This document shows, piece after piece, positions 17,195-25,567 of a stretch of 64,000 bases of DNA (positions are counted from its first letter, which is position 1; each line of letters opens with the position of its first letter). A program made the translations under genes and the position numbers. The notes beneath the pieces were generated by a model. That model did not search any database, was not told the origin of the DNA, and was given only the letters and a program-made list of their open reading frames with translations. Location of the stretch: assembly GCF_030756675.1 (NCBI RefSeq), contig NZ_JAVBXD010000013.1:1-64000 (forward strand), given 5' to 3'. The DNA comes from Bacillus multifaciens. GTDB taxonomy: Bacteria > Bacillota > Bacilli > Bacillales > Bacillaceae_G.

Positions 17195-17566
17195 ATGATC
17201 AATATGTCGTTACAAACATTTAAAGTACAAACGTATTATATTTTAGCATTTATGATGCTCGGCTGGGCATTTACTCCGTTTTCGCCGCATTTTTTAGGAA
17301 TCGGTCTTGGTTTTCTAGTGAGCACGTATTGTGTTTGGATTTTAGGACGCCGCATTGAAAAAATCGGAGAGAGTATAGTGAAGAAAAGTAAGTCACCAAC
17401 TCTTGGTATGATAAACAGATTTGCAGCAGCGATACTTGGTGCCATTATTATGTATGAAATTGAACATCATATGGTGATGTGGGCATTTGCTGTTGGTATT
17501 ATGGGCGGATATATATTAATTGTGATTAATTTAGCATATTACAGTATGAAAGATACGGAGAAATAG
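17195..17566 (+). CDS. AtpI-like (ATP synthase subunit I family) membrane protein
   Basis: 123 residues with four membrane helices in two hairpins (about 14-30, 34-50, 73-90, 95-113), the layout of the ATP synthase subunit I/AtpI family; the conserved GLGFLVSTYCVWILGRR and the Glu-rich EIEHHM region are visible. True atpI lies at the head of the atp operon; here the gene is alone next to pckA, so an ATP-synthase role is uncertain. AGAGGAG precedes ATG 17195 by 8 nt. An in-frame ATG at 17204 is less well spaced. A strong terminator follows. Confidence 0.6.
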   Translation: MINMSLQTFKVQTYYILAFMMLGWAFTPFSPHFLGIGLGFLVSTYCVWILGRRIEKIGESIVKKSKSPTLGMINRFAAAILGAIIMYEIEHHMVMWAFAVGIMGGYILIVINLAYYSMKDTEK

Positions 17567-17604
17567 GAAAGAGGCTTGCGAGATTACTCGTAAGCCTCTT
17601 TTTA
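17567..17604 (+). terminator. Intrinsic terminator
   Basis: GAGGCTTGCGAG pairs with CTCGTAAGCCTC, followed by TTTTT. Confidence 0.85.
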
Positions 17605-17616
17605 TATGTAAGTATG

Positions 17617-17668
17617 TGCATTACAAGAAAACGTGGGCTTTGTCGGTGAGTACTCGTTTTCTTGCAAT
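17617..17668 (-). terminator. Probable 3' hairpin of pckA
   Basis: CAAGAAAACG pairs with CGTTTTCTTG around a 21-base loop; it has no long T run on the minus strand, so it is a moderate candidate. Confidence 0.4.
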
Positions 17669-17717
17669 AACAACATACTTATTCACATGATTTAGGATAT
17701 TTCACAGTAAAGTCAGG

Positions 17718-19304
17718 TTAAGCGATTGGACCGCCAAGTTTTACAATTGTTTCAGAAACAGTATCAAATTTCTTGAAGTTTTCTTTGAACTTATTTGCAA
17801 GTTCAGTTGCTTTTACTTTATAAGCTTCTTTATCAGCCCATGTTTGTTCTGGCATTAATACTTCATCAGGTACACCAGGAACATGAAGTGGTACTTCAAG
17901 ACCGAAGATATCATGTTTTGCTGTTTCAGTGTTGTCAAGCTCGCCGTTTAATGCAGCTTGCACCATTGCGCGTGTATGACCTAAGTTCATACGTTTTCCA
18001 ACGCCATATTCGCCGCCAGTCCAGCCAGTGTTCACTAAGAATACTTTTGCACCATGTTTCTCGATTTTTTCACCAAGCATTTCTGCGTAGCGAGATGCAT
18101 CAAGCGGTAAGAATGGAGAACCGAAGCATGTTGAGAATGTTGCTTGCGGTGAAGTAATACCGCGCTCAGTTCCTGCTAGTTTACTAGTGTAACCGCTTAA
18201 GAAATGATACATAGCTTGCTCTTTCGTTAATCTACTGATTGGAGGCAATACGCCGAATGCATCAGCAGTTAAGAAAATGATTGTATTTGGATGACCTGCA
18301 ACGCTAGGTAATACGATGTTATCAATTGCATCAATTGGATAAGCTGCACGCGTATTTTCTGTTAGTGTTGTGTCATCGTAATTTGCAATGCGTGTATGCT
18401 CATCAAGCACAACGTTTTCTAAAACAGAGCCGAATTTAATTGCATCAAAGATTTGTGGCTCTTTCTCGTGAGATAAGTTCACACATTTAGCATAGCAACC
18501 GCCTTCAATATTAAACACACCGTTATCAGACCAACCGTGCTCATCATCACCAATTAATTTGCGATGTGGGTCAGCAGATAATGTTGTTTTCCCTGTTCCA
18601 GATAAACCGAAGAATAAAGCAACATCGCCTTCTTCGCCTACGTTTGCAGAGCAGTGCATAGAGAAAATGTCTTGCTCTGGAAGTAAGTAGTTCATGATAG
18701 AGAAGATTGATTTTTTCATTTCACCAGCGTATTCTGTACCACCGATTAACACGATACGCTTTTCAAAAGAAACGATAATAAATGTTTCTGAATTTGTACC
18801 GTCAACTTCTGGATCTGCTTTAAAGTTTGGTGCAGATACAATTGTGAATTGTGCATCATGATTTTGTAATTCTTCCTCAGTTGGACGAATGAATAATTGA
18901 TGTGCAAATAAGTTATGCCAAGCGTATTCATTAATAACTTGAAGAGGAAGACGGTAGTTGCGGTCTGCTCCTGCAAATCCTTTGAATACGAATAGTTCTT
19001 CTTTTTCTTTTAAGTATTCCAACACTTTTGTATATAATTTATTGAAATGTTCTTCAGAAATTGGTTGGTTTACAGATCCCCAAGCAATTTTATCCGTAAC
19101 AGATGCTTCGTCTACAATAAATTTATCTTTCGGAGAACGTCCTGTATATTTTCCTGTTGAAACAGAAACAGCGCCAGTAGAAGATAATTGACCTTCTTTT
19201 CTCATTAATACCTTTTCCGTTAATTGCGGAACGCTCAATTGAACCTGTGCATTGCTTCCGTTCAATAGTTCATGTAATCCAATTTGGACATTCGCAGTAC
19301 TCAT
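17718..19304 (-). CDS. pckA: Phosphoenolpyruvate carboxykinase (ATP)
   Basis: 528 residues, normal for the family. It converts oxaloacetate and ATP to PEP, ADP and CO2, the first committed step of gluconeogenesis, in the cytosol. Visible motifs: [11 protein letters not shown] (P-loop, about residue 235), [15 protein letters not shown] (metal and substrate site), EGGCYAKC and [11 protein letters not shown]. The frame is open further upstream (ATG 19344), but MSTANVQIG at 19304 with AGGATGG upstream matches the usual start, and a -10-like TATACT lies so close to 19344 that the longer form would hardly have a leader. It is divergent from the SAM riboswitch/metK unit. Confidence 0.96.
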   Translation of the reverse strand: MSTANVQIGLHELLNGSNAQVQLSVPQLTEKVLMRKEGQLSSTGAVSVSTGKYTGRSPKDKFIVDEASVTDKIAWGSVNQPISEEHFNKLYTKVLEYLKEKEELFVFKGFAGADRNYRLPLQVINEYAWHNLFAHQLFIRPTEEELQNHDAQFTIVSAPNFKADPEVDGTNSETFIIVSFEKRIVLIGGTEYAGEMKKSIFSIMNYLLPEQDIFSMHCSANVGEEGDVALFFGLSGTGKTTLSADPHRKLIGDDEHGWSDNGVFNIEGGCYAKCVNLSHEKEPQIFDAIKFGSVLENVVLDEHTRIANYDDTTLTENTRAAYPIDAIDNIVLPSVAGHPNTIIFLTADAFGVLPPISRLTKEQAMYHFLSGYTSKLAGTERGITSPQATFSTCFGSPFLPLDASRYAEMLGEKIEKHGAKVFLVNTGWTGGEYGVGKRMNLGHTRAMVQAALNGELDNTETAKHDIFGLEVPLHVPGVPDEVLMPEQTWADKEAYKVKATELANKFKENFKKFDTVSETIVKLGGPIA

Positions 19305-19477
19305 ATTTATATACCATCCTTTATTTGATTTATGAATATTCATCGTAATCCCCACCAAAAGTATAACACAATCATATAAATAATGTATACTATTTATTTA
19401 TTTTTGTTTGTGTTATTATATTATTTTTTTCCATAAATTTCTGGTGTGAAAAACTTATAGGAATATGTGTATTTGGA

Positions 19478-19506
19478 TTGACAAATGAAAGTCATTTCTT
19501 TAGTAT
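19478..19506 (+). promoter_or_regulatory. Promoter of the SAM riboswitch/metK transcript
   Basis: TTGACA at 19478-19483, a 17-bp spacer, then TAGTAT at 19501-19506; transcription would start just before the riboswitch aptamer. Confidence 0.7.
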
Positions 19507-19517
19507 AGTTGAGGACG

Positions 19518-19712
19518 GATACTCTCTTATCCCGAGCTGGCGGAGGGACAGGCCCGATGAAGCCCGGCAACCTCACTTGTATGGATAACAAACAAGTGAA
19601 TAGGTGCTTAAACCTGTGCGAGGCGAATAGTCTCGAGCGATAAGAGCGAAGGGCAAAAAGCAGTATGCAAGTAGCAAATACAACCTTTCCTCTATAAGGA
19701 AAGGTTTTTCTT
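19518..19712 (+). promoter_or_regulatory. SAM-I (S-box) riboswitch with terminator
   Basis: The aptamer runs from CTCTTATC at 19523 to its P1 partner GATAAGAG at 19639-19646, with the conserved core GCTGGCGGAGGGACAGGCCC, GATGAAGCCCGGCAACC and AGGTGCTAA-like segment. An intrinsic terminator AACCTTTCCT/AAGGAAAGGTT plus T run lies at 19682-19710. With high S-adenosylmethionine the terminator forms and metK is switched off. Confidence 0.95.
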
Positions 19713-19810
19713 TTGCACTTGTGTGGGAAAATACATGAATGTCGCAGTTTGTGGCAAATTAAGGATGAGTTCCGTACAATATATACAATTACTGTAGGGA
19801 GGTTTACCAC

Positions 19811-21010
19811 ATGACAAAAAAACGTCATCTGTTCACATCTGAATCTGTAACTGAAGGACATCCAGATAAAATTTGTGACCAAATTTCTGATTCTATTTTA
19901 GATGCAATCTTAGCAAAAGATGCAAACGCACGTGTAGCTTGTGAAACAACAGTAACAACTGGTTTAGTATTGGTAGCGGGAGAGATTACAACTTCTACTT
20001 ATGTAGATATTCCAAAAATCGTTCGTGAAACAATTCAAGGAATCGGTTATACTCGTGCAAAATACGGATTCGATGCAGAAACTTGTGCAGTTTTAACATC
20101 TATCGATGAGCAATCTGCTGACATCGCAATGGGTGTTGACCAAGCGTTAGAAGCACGCGAAGGTCAAATGACTGACGAAGAGATTGAAGCAATCGGTGCT
20201 GGAGACCAAGGTTTAATGTTTGGTTTCGCATGTAATGAAACAAAAGAATTAATGCCACTTCCAATCTCACTAGCTCATAAATTAGCTCGTCGTTTAACGG
20301 AAGTTCGTAAAGATGACACATTACCATACTTACGTCCAGACGGTAAAACACAAGTAACAGTTGAGTATGATGAAAATGGTAAACCAGTTCGCGTCGACAC
20401 AATCGTAATTTCTACGCAACATCATCCAGAAATTGCTTGGGAACAAATCGATCGCAACTTAAAAGAATTTGTAATTAAACCAGTTGTACCAGCTGAATTA
20501 ATCGATGAAGAAACAAAATTCTTCATTAACCCAACTGGCCGCTTCGTTATCGGTGGACCACAAGGTGATGCTGGTTTAACAGGTCGTAAAATTATCGTAG
20601 ATACTTACGGCGGATATGCTCGTCACGGCGGCGGTGCATTCTCTGGTAAGGATGCGACAAAAGTTGACCGCTCTGCAGCATACGCAGCTCGTTACGTTGC
20701 GAAAAACATCGTAGCAGCAGGACTTGCTGACAAAGCAGAAGTACAACTTGCATACGCAATCGGCGTAGCACAACCAGTTTCTATCTCTGTTGATACATTC
20801 GGCACTGGTAAAGTATCTGAAGAAGTACTAGTAGAACTAGTTCGCAGCAACTTCGATCTTCGTCCAGCTGGTATCATCAAAATGTTAGACTTACGTCGCC
20901 CAATTTACAAACAAACAGCAGCTTACGGCCACTTCGGACGTACTGATGTAGATCTTTCATGGGAACGTACAGACAAAGCTGAAGCTTTAAAAGAGCAAGC
21001 TGGTCTATAA
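19811..21010 (+). CDS. metK: S-adenosylmethionine synthetase
   Basis: 399 residues, the usual length. It makes S-adenosylmethionine from methionine and ATP. Signature motifs: [16 protein letters not shown] at the N-terminus, [12 protein letters not shown] (about 134-145), [16 protein letters not shown] (about 275-290), and the C-terminal YGHFGR. ATG 19811 has GGGAGG 8 nt upstream. The gene is preceded by a SAM-I riboswitch, so it is feedback-controlled by its product, as in B. subtilis. A terminator follows at 21026. The codon use is GC-richer at third positions than the neighbours, as expected for a highly expressed gene. Confidence 0.98.
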   Translation: MTKKRHLFTSESVTEGHPDKICDQISDSILDAILAKDANARVACETTVTTGLVLVAGEITTSTYVDIPKIVRETIQGIGYTRAKYGFDAETCAVLTSIDEQSADIAMGVDQALEAREGQMTDEEIEAIGAGDQGLMFGFACNETKELMPLPISLAHKLARRLTEVRKDDTLPYLRPDGKTQVTVEYDENGKPVRVDTIVISTQHHPEIAWEQIDRNLKEFVIKPVVPAELIDEETKFFINPTGRFVIGGPQGDAGLTGRKIIVDTYGGYARHGGGAFSGKDATKVDRSAAYAARYVAKNIVAAGLADKAEVQLAYAIGVAQPVSISVDTFGTGKVSEEVLVELVRSNFDLRPAGIIKMLDLRRPIYKQTAAYGHFGRTDVDLSWERTDKAEALKEQAGL

Positions 21011-21025
21011 TATAGGAAGAAACAC

Positions 21026-21057
21026 GGAGCTGAGCAAATTTTGCTCAGCTCTTTCTA
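21026..21057 (+). terminator. Terminator of metK
   Basis: GAGCTGAGCAAA pairs with TTTGCTCAGCTC, followed by TTTCT. Confidence 0.8.
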
Positions 21058-21090
21058 TTGCTTAAATTCGCCGATAAAATTTGTAGCCTC

Positions 21091-21276
21091 TTAGTTATTT
21101 TTCTGTTTTTCTAATTTCCCAACGCAAGAAGTACAATACACTTCTCCGCTAAGTTCAATATGTTTTTGCATATTTGTCATCCCGCTTGGCGGATATTGCA
21201 TGTAAATCCAAGAACGTTCGTGTACCGCAATTTCTTTTCCGCATGATGTACACATAGTTGATTTTTTACCAAACAT
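21091..21276 (-). CDS. Small Cys-rich zinc-ribbon-like protein
   Basis: 61 residues with CTSCGKE near the N-terminus and CTSCVGK near the C-terminus, a CxxC pair likely to bind one zinc ion. No catalytic or membrane features. In databases such proteins have sometimes carried misleading transporter names; the sequence gives no sign of transport. It lies 2 bp downstream of the YlaF-like gene and is probably co-transcribed with it. Confidence 0.6.
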   Translation of the reverse strand: MFGKKSTMCTSCGKEIAVHERSWIYMQYPPSGMTNMQKHIELSGEVYCTSCVGKLEKQKNN

Positions 21277-21278
21277 AA

Positions 21279-21461
21279 TTAGTCCCCTTTACGATAACGA
21301 ATTTTTCCTGCGCAAAAAGCCGAACAGAGTAAAAAGAGTGTACCAAATCCCCATCCGCCTATTGCTGCGTATGGTACAACATCTTTTAATGCCATGCCAG
21401 CGCTAATGGAAGCTACGAAAAGGAGAATGAATAGTGTTGTTAATTTTCTCATTGTATCCAT
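21279..21461 (-). CDS. YlaF-like (DUF5325) small membrane protein
   Basis: 60 residues with two membrane helices (LTTLFILLFVASISAGMAL and YAAIGGWGFGTLFLLCSAFC) and a basic end. AGGAGG on the minus strand lies 8 nt before ATG 21461; a longer open frame upstream has no RBS. It resembles the YlaF/DUF5325 family of Bacillus. Function is unknown; it is paired with the zinc-ribbon protein downstream. Confidence 0.6.
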   Translation of the reverse strand: MDTMRKLTTLFILLFVASISAGMALKDVVPYAAIGGWGFGTLFLLCSAFCAGKIRYRKGD

Positions 21462-21602
21462 GTGAATCTCCTCCTTTAGAAATCCTTTATTTAAATTATA
21501 AGGTAAATTATAGAAAAGAAGTGTGACAGGTTTTACATTTTTTTGTGGTTGTATCGTGTATGATAAAATTGAGAGAGGTTTATGAATGGGGAGGAAAATA
21601 GA

Positions 21603-22112
21603 ATGAGCGTCACCGAACATAAAAAACAAGCACCTGTACAAGTTCGTTGTAAAATTATCACGATTTCAGATACGCGAACAGAAGAAACGGATAAAAGTGG
21701 ACAATTATTAAAAGAGTTATTAATAGAAGCAAATCATCAAGTAACAGCGTATGAAGTTGTAAAAGATGATAAAGAAAGTATTCAGCAAGCGGTTTTATCT
21801 GGATATCATCAAGAGAATGTTGACGTTGTATTAACCAATGGAGGAACAGGTATTACAAAGCGTGATGTGACAATTGAAGCTGTTTCTCCATTATTAGATA
21901 AGGAAATCGTTGGTTTTGGTGAGTTATTTCGAACGATTAGTTATTTAGAAGACATTGGCAGCGCAGCAATGTTAAGCAGAGCGATTGGCGGGACCATTGG
22001 TAGAAAAGTCGTCTTTTCGATGCCAGGGTCAACAGGTGCGGTGCGCCTTGCGATGAATAAGTTGATTTTACCAGAGCTTGGCCATATTACATTCGAGTTG
22101 CATCGTCAATGA
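21603..22112 (+). CDS. moaB: Molybdenum cofactor biosynthesis protein B
   Basis: 169 residues, MoaB/MogA-type MPT-adenylating protein acting in molybdopterin cofactor assembly. Motifs: [15 protein letters not shown] near the N-terminus, [16 protein letters not shown] (about 83-98) and [16 protein letters not shown] towards the end. An upstream ATG (21582) overlaps the RBS GGGGAGG, so ATG 21603 is used. The stop overlaps the mobA start by 4 bp. The two genes form a small cofactor operon. Confidence 0.92.
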   Translation: MSVTEHKKQAPVQVRCKIITISDTRTEETDKSGQLLKELLIEANHQVTAYEVVKDDKESIQQAVLSGYHQENVDVVLTNGGTGITKRDVTIEAVSPLLDKEIVGFGELFRTISYLEDIGSAAMLSRAIGGTIGRKVVFSMPGSTGAVRLAMNKLILPELGHITFELHRQ

Positions 22113-22690
22113 AAATAGCAGGAATTGTATTAGCCGGCGGAAGATCAAGCCGTTTTGGAGAGCCGAAAGCATTAGCAATGTGGCAAGGAAAAACGTTTAT
22201 TGAGCATAGTGTAGAGGCACTAAAAGAAGTTGTTACAGGCATTGTTGTCATTAGCCATCCAAGCATTACAAATGAGCTTTCACAAATACTGAATGTCCCT
22301 GTTGTAGAAGATATCGATTTATATAAAGGAAACGGCCCCCTTGCTGGTTTGTTAACAGGCATGGAATTTGTAAGCGCAGATTGGTACGTCGTTGCACCAT
22401 GTGACACACCAAACGTTTCGAAAGGGTGGGCATTAGAATTAATAGAACGAGCCGATGAAACATATGAAGCAATTGTTCCGCTCGCTGAAGGACGAAAACA
22501 ATCGCTTTTAGCGCTATATCATTATAAGGTAAAAGAAAAAATAGAGCAGTTATTAAAGGAAGAGAAAAGAAGCATGCAGGGGTTATTATCACAGTGTAAC
22601 GTTCAGTATGTAATGGTGGAAGAAGCTGATGTATTTGTTAATGTGAATACAAAAGAAGAGTATAACGAATTACAGAAGAAAAAGAGCTGA
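22109..22690 (+). CDS. mobA: Molybdenum cofactor guanylyltransferase
   Basis: 193 residues. It attaches GMP to molybdopterin to give the guanine dinucleotide cofactor. The N-terminal nucleotide-binding signature [15 protein letters not shown] is clear, followed by the PLAGLLTGM loop and the metal-binding APCDTP motif (about residue 95). Translationally coupled to moaB by the ATGA overlap. A terminator lies directly at the stop codon. Confidence 0.9.
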   Translation: MKIAGIVLAGGRSSRFGEPKALAMWQGKTFIEHSVEALKEVVTGIVVISHPSITNELSQILNVPVVEDIDLYKGNGPLAGLLTGMEFVSADWYVVAPCDTPNVSKGWALELIERADETYEAIVPLAEGRKQSLLALYHYKVKEKIEQLLKEEKRSMQGLLSQCNVQYVMVEEADVFVNVNTKEEYNELQKKKS

Positions 22691-22711
22691 GACTCTTTTT
22701 CTTTTTTTTGT
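22675..22711 (+). terminator. Terminator of moaB-mobA
   Basis: AGAAAAAGAG pairs with CTCTTTTTCT around CTGAGA, followed by eight T. Confidence 0.8.
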
Positions 22712-22820
22712 AAAAAATGCTGAAAATTATTATTCTTCTGGTAAAATAAGTAAAGAATACTTTTAATATTGGGATATAAAGTTTTTAATAAAAGAATGTT
22801 AAACAAAAGGAGCATAAATA

Positions 22821-23453
22821 ATGGAAAGCGAATTACTAAAAATATTTGATGAACATAGAAACCCAGTCGGCGTTGCAACGCGTGAAGAAGTACATAAAAT
22901 AGGGCATTGGCATGAAACATTTCATTGCTGGTTTATAAGTAGAGAAAATGGAGTGAATTATATTCATCTGCAAATTCGTAGTCATACAAAAAAGGATTAT
23001 CCGAGTTTGTTAGACATTACAGCGGCGGGACATATACTAGCTCATGAAACTATGTATGATGGAATACGCGAAGTGCAAGAAGAAGTAGGGATTAATGTCT
23101 CGTTTGATGAACTTATACCATTAGGTATTATTAATTATTGTATTACAATGGAAGATTTTATTGATAAAGAATTGGCTCACGTTTTTTTATATGAAATGAA
23201 AGGCACAATGGACGATTATACACTGCAAGTAGAAGAAGTGTCAGGGATTGTCAAAGTTGACTTTAATCATTTTTCTGAACTTTGGTTAGGAGAAAGAAAT
23301 GAAGTTACAGTAGAAGGGTTTGAAATGAATGAAGCGGGAGAAAAAGTTTCTATTCATAAAACGGTAGATAAAAGTCATTTTGTGTCGCATGAGCTTTCGT
23401 ATTATGAGAGTATTATTACGCTGATCAGGGAGAATATGAAGGTATTGTTCTAA
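22821..23453 (+). CDS. Nudix hydrolase, IPP-isomerase-like subfamily
   Basis: 210 residues. The Nudix region reads ITAAGHILAHETMYDGIREV with QEEVG after it; the REVQEEVG half is canonical, but the spacing to the first Glu is one residue short of GX5EX7REUXEEXGU, so the metal site may be altered. The start (LLKIFDEHRNPVGVATREEV) and the HETFHCW stretch are typical of the group of cytosolic Nudix proteins related to isopentenyl-diphosphate isomerase and YfcD. The substrate is unknown. AAAGGAGC lies 7 nt before ATG 22821. A terminator follows at 23516. Confidence 0.8.
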   Translation: MESELLKIFDEHRNPVGVATREEVHKIGHWHETFHCWFISRENGVNYIHLQIRSHTKKDYPSLLDITAAGHILAHETMYDGIREVQEEVGINVSFDELIPLGIINYCITMEDFIDKELAHVFLYEMKGTMDDYTLQVEEVSGIVKVDFNHFSELWLGERNEVTVEGFEMNEAGEKVSIHKTVDKSHFVSHELSYYESIITLIRENMKVLF

Positions 23454-23515
23454 AAAATGATCGCTCTGTATTTACGAATCTCCTAAAAAACAACTACATA
23501 AGATTGAATTAGAGC

Positions 23516-23550
23516 AAAAGCGCTCAAATATGAGCGCTTTTGCTTTTTGT
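23516..23550 (+). terminator. Intrinsic terminator
   Basis: AAAAGCGCTCA pairs with TGAGCGCTTTT around AATA, followed by a T-rich run that merges into repeat A. Confidence 0.75.
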
Positions 23551-23660
23551 TTTAAACCCTGCATGTGGCAGGAAAAGGACCTGACCGCTCCTATGCGTGG
23601 CCAGATGCTCTCGTCCTCCATAAAAAAGAAAAGGGTTTTATGTCGTTTTTTAACTTATAT
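23545..23660 (+). repeat. Dispersed repeat family A, copy 4 (5' truncated)
   Basis: Starts inside the family at TTTTGTTTTAAACCCTGC and keeps GTGGCAGGAAAAGGACCTGA, CCGCTCCTATGCGTGGCC, GATGCTCTCGTCCTCC and the TATGTCGTTTTTTAAC end. The first 60 bp of the consensus are missing. Confidence 0.75.
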
Positions 23661-23673
23661 ACATATAGAATAT

Positions 23674-24207
23674 CTAAAGCATCAATCCCATAATAAGAGT
23701 ATTATAATACTTACCATTTATATACGTATCTTGTTCCAATAATCCTTCTTCTTTAAAGCCAACCTTCTTATAAAGTTCTATTGCTTTATCATTGTCTTCG
23801 CGAGTTACAAGATGTATTTTCTTCGTTGTGTCATTCTCTCCTGCCCATTCAATAAGTTCTTCCATCAATTTTCTACCTAAGCCAAATCCGCAGTACTTTT
23901 CTGCAATTACGATTCCGAGCGTTCCGACATGTTTCGTTCGCGCCTTTTGTCCGGAGGTAATAGAGGCAATGCTGATAATCTTATCATCCATTGTTGCTAG
24001 TAATATAATTGAATGATGATCTGCTTTAGTGGATTCTATGAAGTTTTCATAATCATGTAGAGACATACTGAACTCATTTTTTCCGAACGAAAGGAAATCG
24101 GTCTCTCCGCCGACTATATTATAAAATTTGATCATAGACTGAGCGTCTTCTTGGGTAGCCTCTCTGATTAGCACTTCTTTTCCATTTTTTAAACACATTT
24201 TTTTCAT
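23674..24207 (-). CDS. GNAT-family N-acetyltransferase
   Basis: 177 residues. Acetyl-CoA binding motif region: VGTLGIVIAEKYCGFGLGRK, then LMEELIEWA (motif A, about 98-125), and the later AIELYKKVGFKEEGLL (motif B), typical of RimI/YhhY-like acetyltransferases. The acceptor is unknown. Start ATG 24207 is preferred (GAAAGAAG about 10 nt upstream); a TTG at 24216 is also in frame. The gene is bracketed by two copies of repeat A (copies 4 and 5). Confidence 0.82.
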   Translation of the reverse strand: MKKMCLKNGKEVLIREATQEDAQSMIKFYNIVGGETDFLSFGKNEFSMSLHDYENFIESTKADHHSIILLATMDDKIISIASITSGQKARTKHVGTLGIVIAEKYCGFGLGRKLMEELIEWAGENDTTKKIHLVTREDNDKAIELYKKVGFKEEGLLEQDTYINGKYYNTLIMGLML

Positions 24208-24224
24208 ATTTCTCAACTTCTTTC

Positions 24225-24415
24225 AATGTTAATTTTTTGATATATAATTGGCGGCTATGCAGAATACAACATGACCGCTACTTGCTTCCTCCTTTTGTTT
24301 TAAACCTTGCATGTGGCAGAAAAAGGCCCTGACCGCTCCTATGCGCGGCCAGATGCTCTCGTCCTCCAAAAAAAGAAAGGGGTTTTTATGTCGGTTTTTT
24401 AACTAGTATATATAG
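24225..24415 (+). repeat. Dispersed repeat family A, copy 5
   Basis: A complete copy: TTTTTTGATATATAATTGGC, a middle with ACCGCTACTTGCTTCCTCC, TTGCATGTGGCAGAAAAAGG, CTCCTATGCGCGGCCAGATG and the TTTTTATGTCGGTTTTTTAA end. Confidence 0.8.
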
Positions 24416-24482
24416 TTATGTTCATCATAATATTAATGTTTAAAATTTTATACTGTTAATTTTTTAAAGTGGTTAGTGAACA

Positions 24483-24523
24483 AAAAAAAGCGAAGAATCT
24501 TTATGATTCTCCGCTTTTTTGAA
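24483..24523. terminator. Terminator facing an orphan PlcR box
   Basis: AAAAAAGCG-AGAATC pairs with GATTCT-CGCTTTTTT. It is about 80 bp downstream, on the minus strand, of the PlcR box at 24603 and would end a very short transcript. Confidence 0.7.
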
Positions 24524-24569
24524 ATAGAATACTAGGGTATCTTGCTATATATGAGGTAATTTCACTCAC
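24501..24569 (-). other. Possible 22-codon reading frame between PlcR box and terminator
   Basis: GTG AGT GAA opens a frame reading VSEITSYIARYPSILFQKSG then ES and TAA inside the terminator stem. There is no RBS and the start would lie at or near the predicted transcript start, so translation is doubtful. It may be the tail of a lost gene or an untranslated RNA. Confidence 0.2.
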
Positions 24570-24602
24570 TATATATTGTAACACCGTAAACCACCCAAAT
24601 TT

Positions 24603-24618
24603 TATGCAATATTGCATA
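24603..24618. promoter_or_regulatory. PlcR box without an obvious target gene
   Basis: TATGCAATATTGCATA, identical to the boxes at 8447 and 9500. On the minus strand TTGGGT-17-TATATA follows, then a terminator 80 bp on. On the plus strand a TTTAT-family repeat begins 28 bp away and the next gene runs the other way. Confidence 0.8.
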
Positions 24619-24646
24619 TCCTAATTGTTGGATTTTATTAATTTGT

Positions 24647-24914
24647 CCCGCTATTCGCGGGCAGTAATACTCCCGCCTCAAAATTCAGCAAAGGCATTGT
24701 CCAGCTTCAGTGGCTAGAATGTTTGGTGGCCTTGCTTCTTCCTACGAGGTAAAAAACACCTCTACGTCAGAAACTCCATCCCCCTCACATTCTGAACGAG
24801 CCACTTCCGCATTTCTTAAGAAGTTAGGTGGGAGATAAACTGCCCATAAAAGCCCGATTGGTTTAACTAATAATCAGTGGGGGGATGAAGGCCCCCCACT
24901 GATTAAAGTTTCAC
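24647..24914 (-). repeat. TTTAT-flanked mobile repeat (family B), 268-bp copy
   Basis: Starts CCCGCTATTCGCGGGCAGTA and ends CACTGATTAAAGTTTCAC, flanked by TTTGT (24642-24646) and TTTAT (24915-24919). The outer arms pair with each other (CTCCCGCCT with AGGTGGGAG, GCGGGCAGT with CTGCCCATA). The middle, from GTCCAGCTTCAGTGGCTAGA to GAGCCACTTCCGCATTTCT, is itself a cloverleaf-like insert, and a terminator-like stem CAGTGGGGGG/CCCCCCACTG closes it. Removing the insert leaves about 150 bp, which fits the bcr1 repeat of the B. cereus group as I remember it (TTTAT target). Confidence 0.8.
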
Positions 24915-24927
24915 TTTATTATTTACG

Positions 24928-25341
24928 TTAAGAAACACACATAAAGTTTCTAATTTGTGAATATCGATAGCTTACTTTGCGTCGTCGTCCTGCTCTCCAT
25001 GTATATCCAGCTACTCCGTGTGTTCTTATTTCAGTAGGGTAAAACCAAAAATCTCTTCCAAAAGGTCCTTGTCCTTTTAACCCAATAAATCCCCATCTTC
25101 CTAAACAATTACACATCGCTGCTCGTATTTGCCCCATTTGTATAGGAGAAGAAAATGCTGATGGTGCTGATGGTGGCTGTGCTGGTGGTGCTGATGTTGG
25201 CGCATCTTCAGCATCGTCGGGACGATATACGTCATCATCGATTTCTCTCATGTCCCCTAAGGACTGATAATTAGGATTTTGCGGATAATACTGTGGTTGA
25301 TGATAATTTGGATGCGGAAAATACATTGGTTGATTATTCAT
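24928..25341 (-). CDS. Pro/Tyr-rich hypothetical protein
   Basis: 137 residues. The first third is rich in Pro, Tyr, Asn, Gln and His (MYFPHPNYHQPQYYPQNPN), then an acidic and proline-rich linker (DDAEDAPTSAPPAQPPSAPS), then a compact basic end with GRWGFIGLKGQGPFGRDFWF and YTWRAGRRRKVSYRYSQI. There is no signal peptide or membrane segment. The composition resembles spore coat or inner-spore proteins, but no family is recognised. GAGGTGA lies 8 nt before ATG 25341. The repeat element just downstream would act as its terminator. Confidence 0.6.
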   Translation of the reverse strand: MNNQPMYFPHPNYHQPQYYPQNPNYQSLGDMREIDDDVYRPDDAEDAPTSAPPAQPPSAPSAFSSPIQMGQIRAAMCNCLGRWGFIGLKGQGPFGRDFWFYPTEIRTHGVAGYTWRAGRRRKVSYRYSQIRNFMCVS

Positions 25342-25486
25342 GAAAACATCACCTCATCTTTTTTTATTCACATTTACAATATTAGTATGTAGTGTGCTTC
25401 CTATATGAAGCTTATTCGTAGCCTAAAAATGCCTGTATCTTCTTTTTGAAAAATTCATAAAATGTTCATAAATTGTTGGGAAATAA

Positions 25487-25502
25487 TATGAAATATTACA
25501 TA
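25487..25502. promoter_or_regulatory. PlcR box upstream of collagenase 2
   Basis: TATGAAATATTACATA fits TATGnAnnnnTnCATA at all fixed positions. It ends 65 bp before the collagenase 2 start codon, the same distance as the box of collagenase 1. Confidence 0.75.
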
Positions 25503-25567
25503 TTTAGTTATTTATATTTAATGATATGTTATTTTATTTTAATGATATACAGATATGGGGGAGAATT

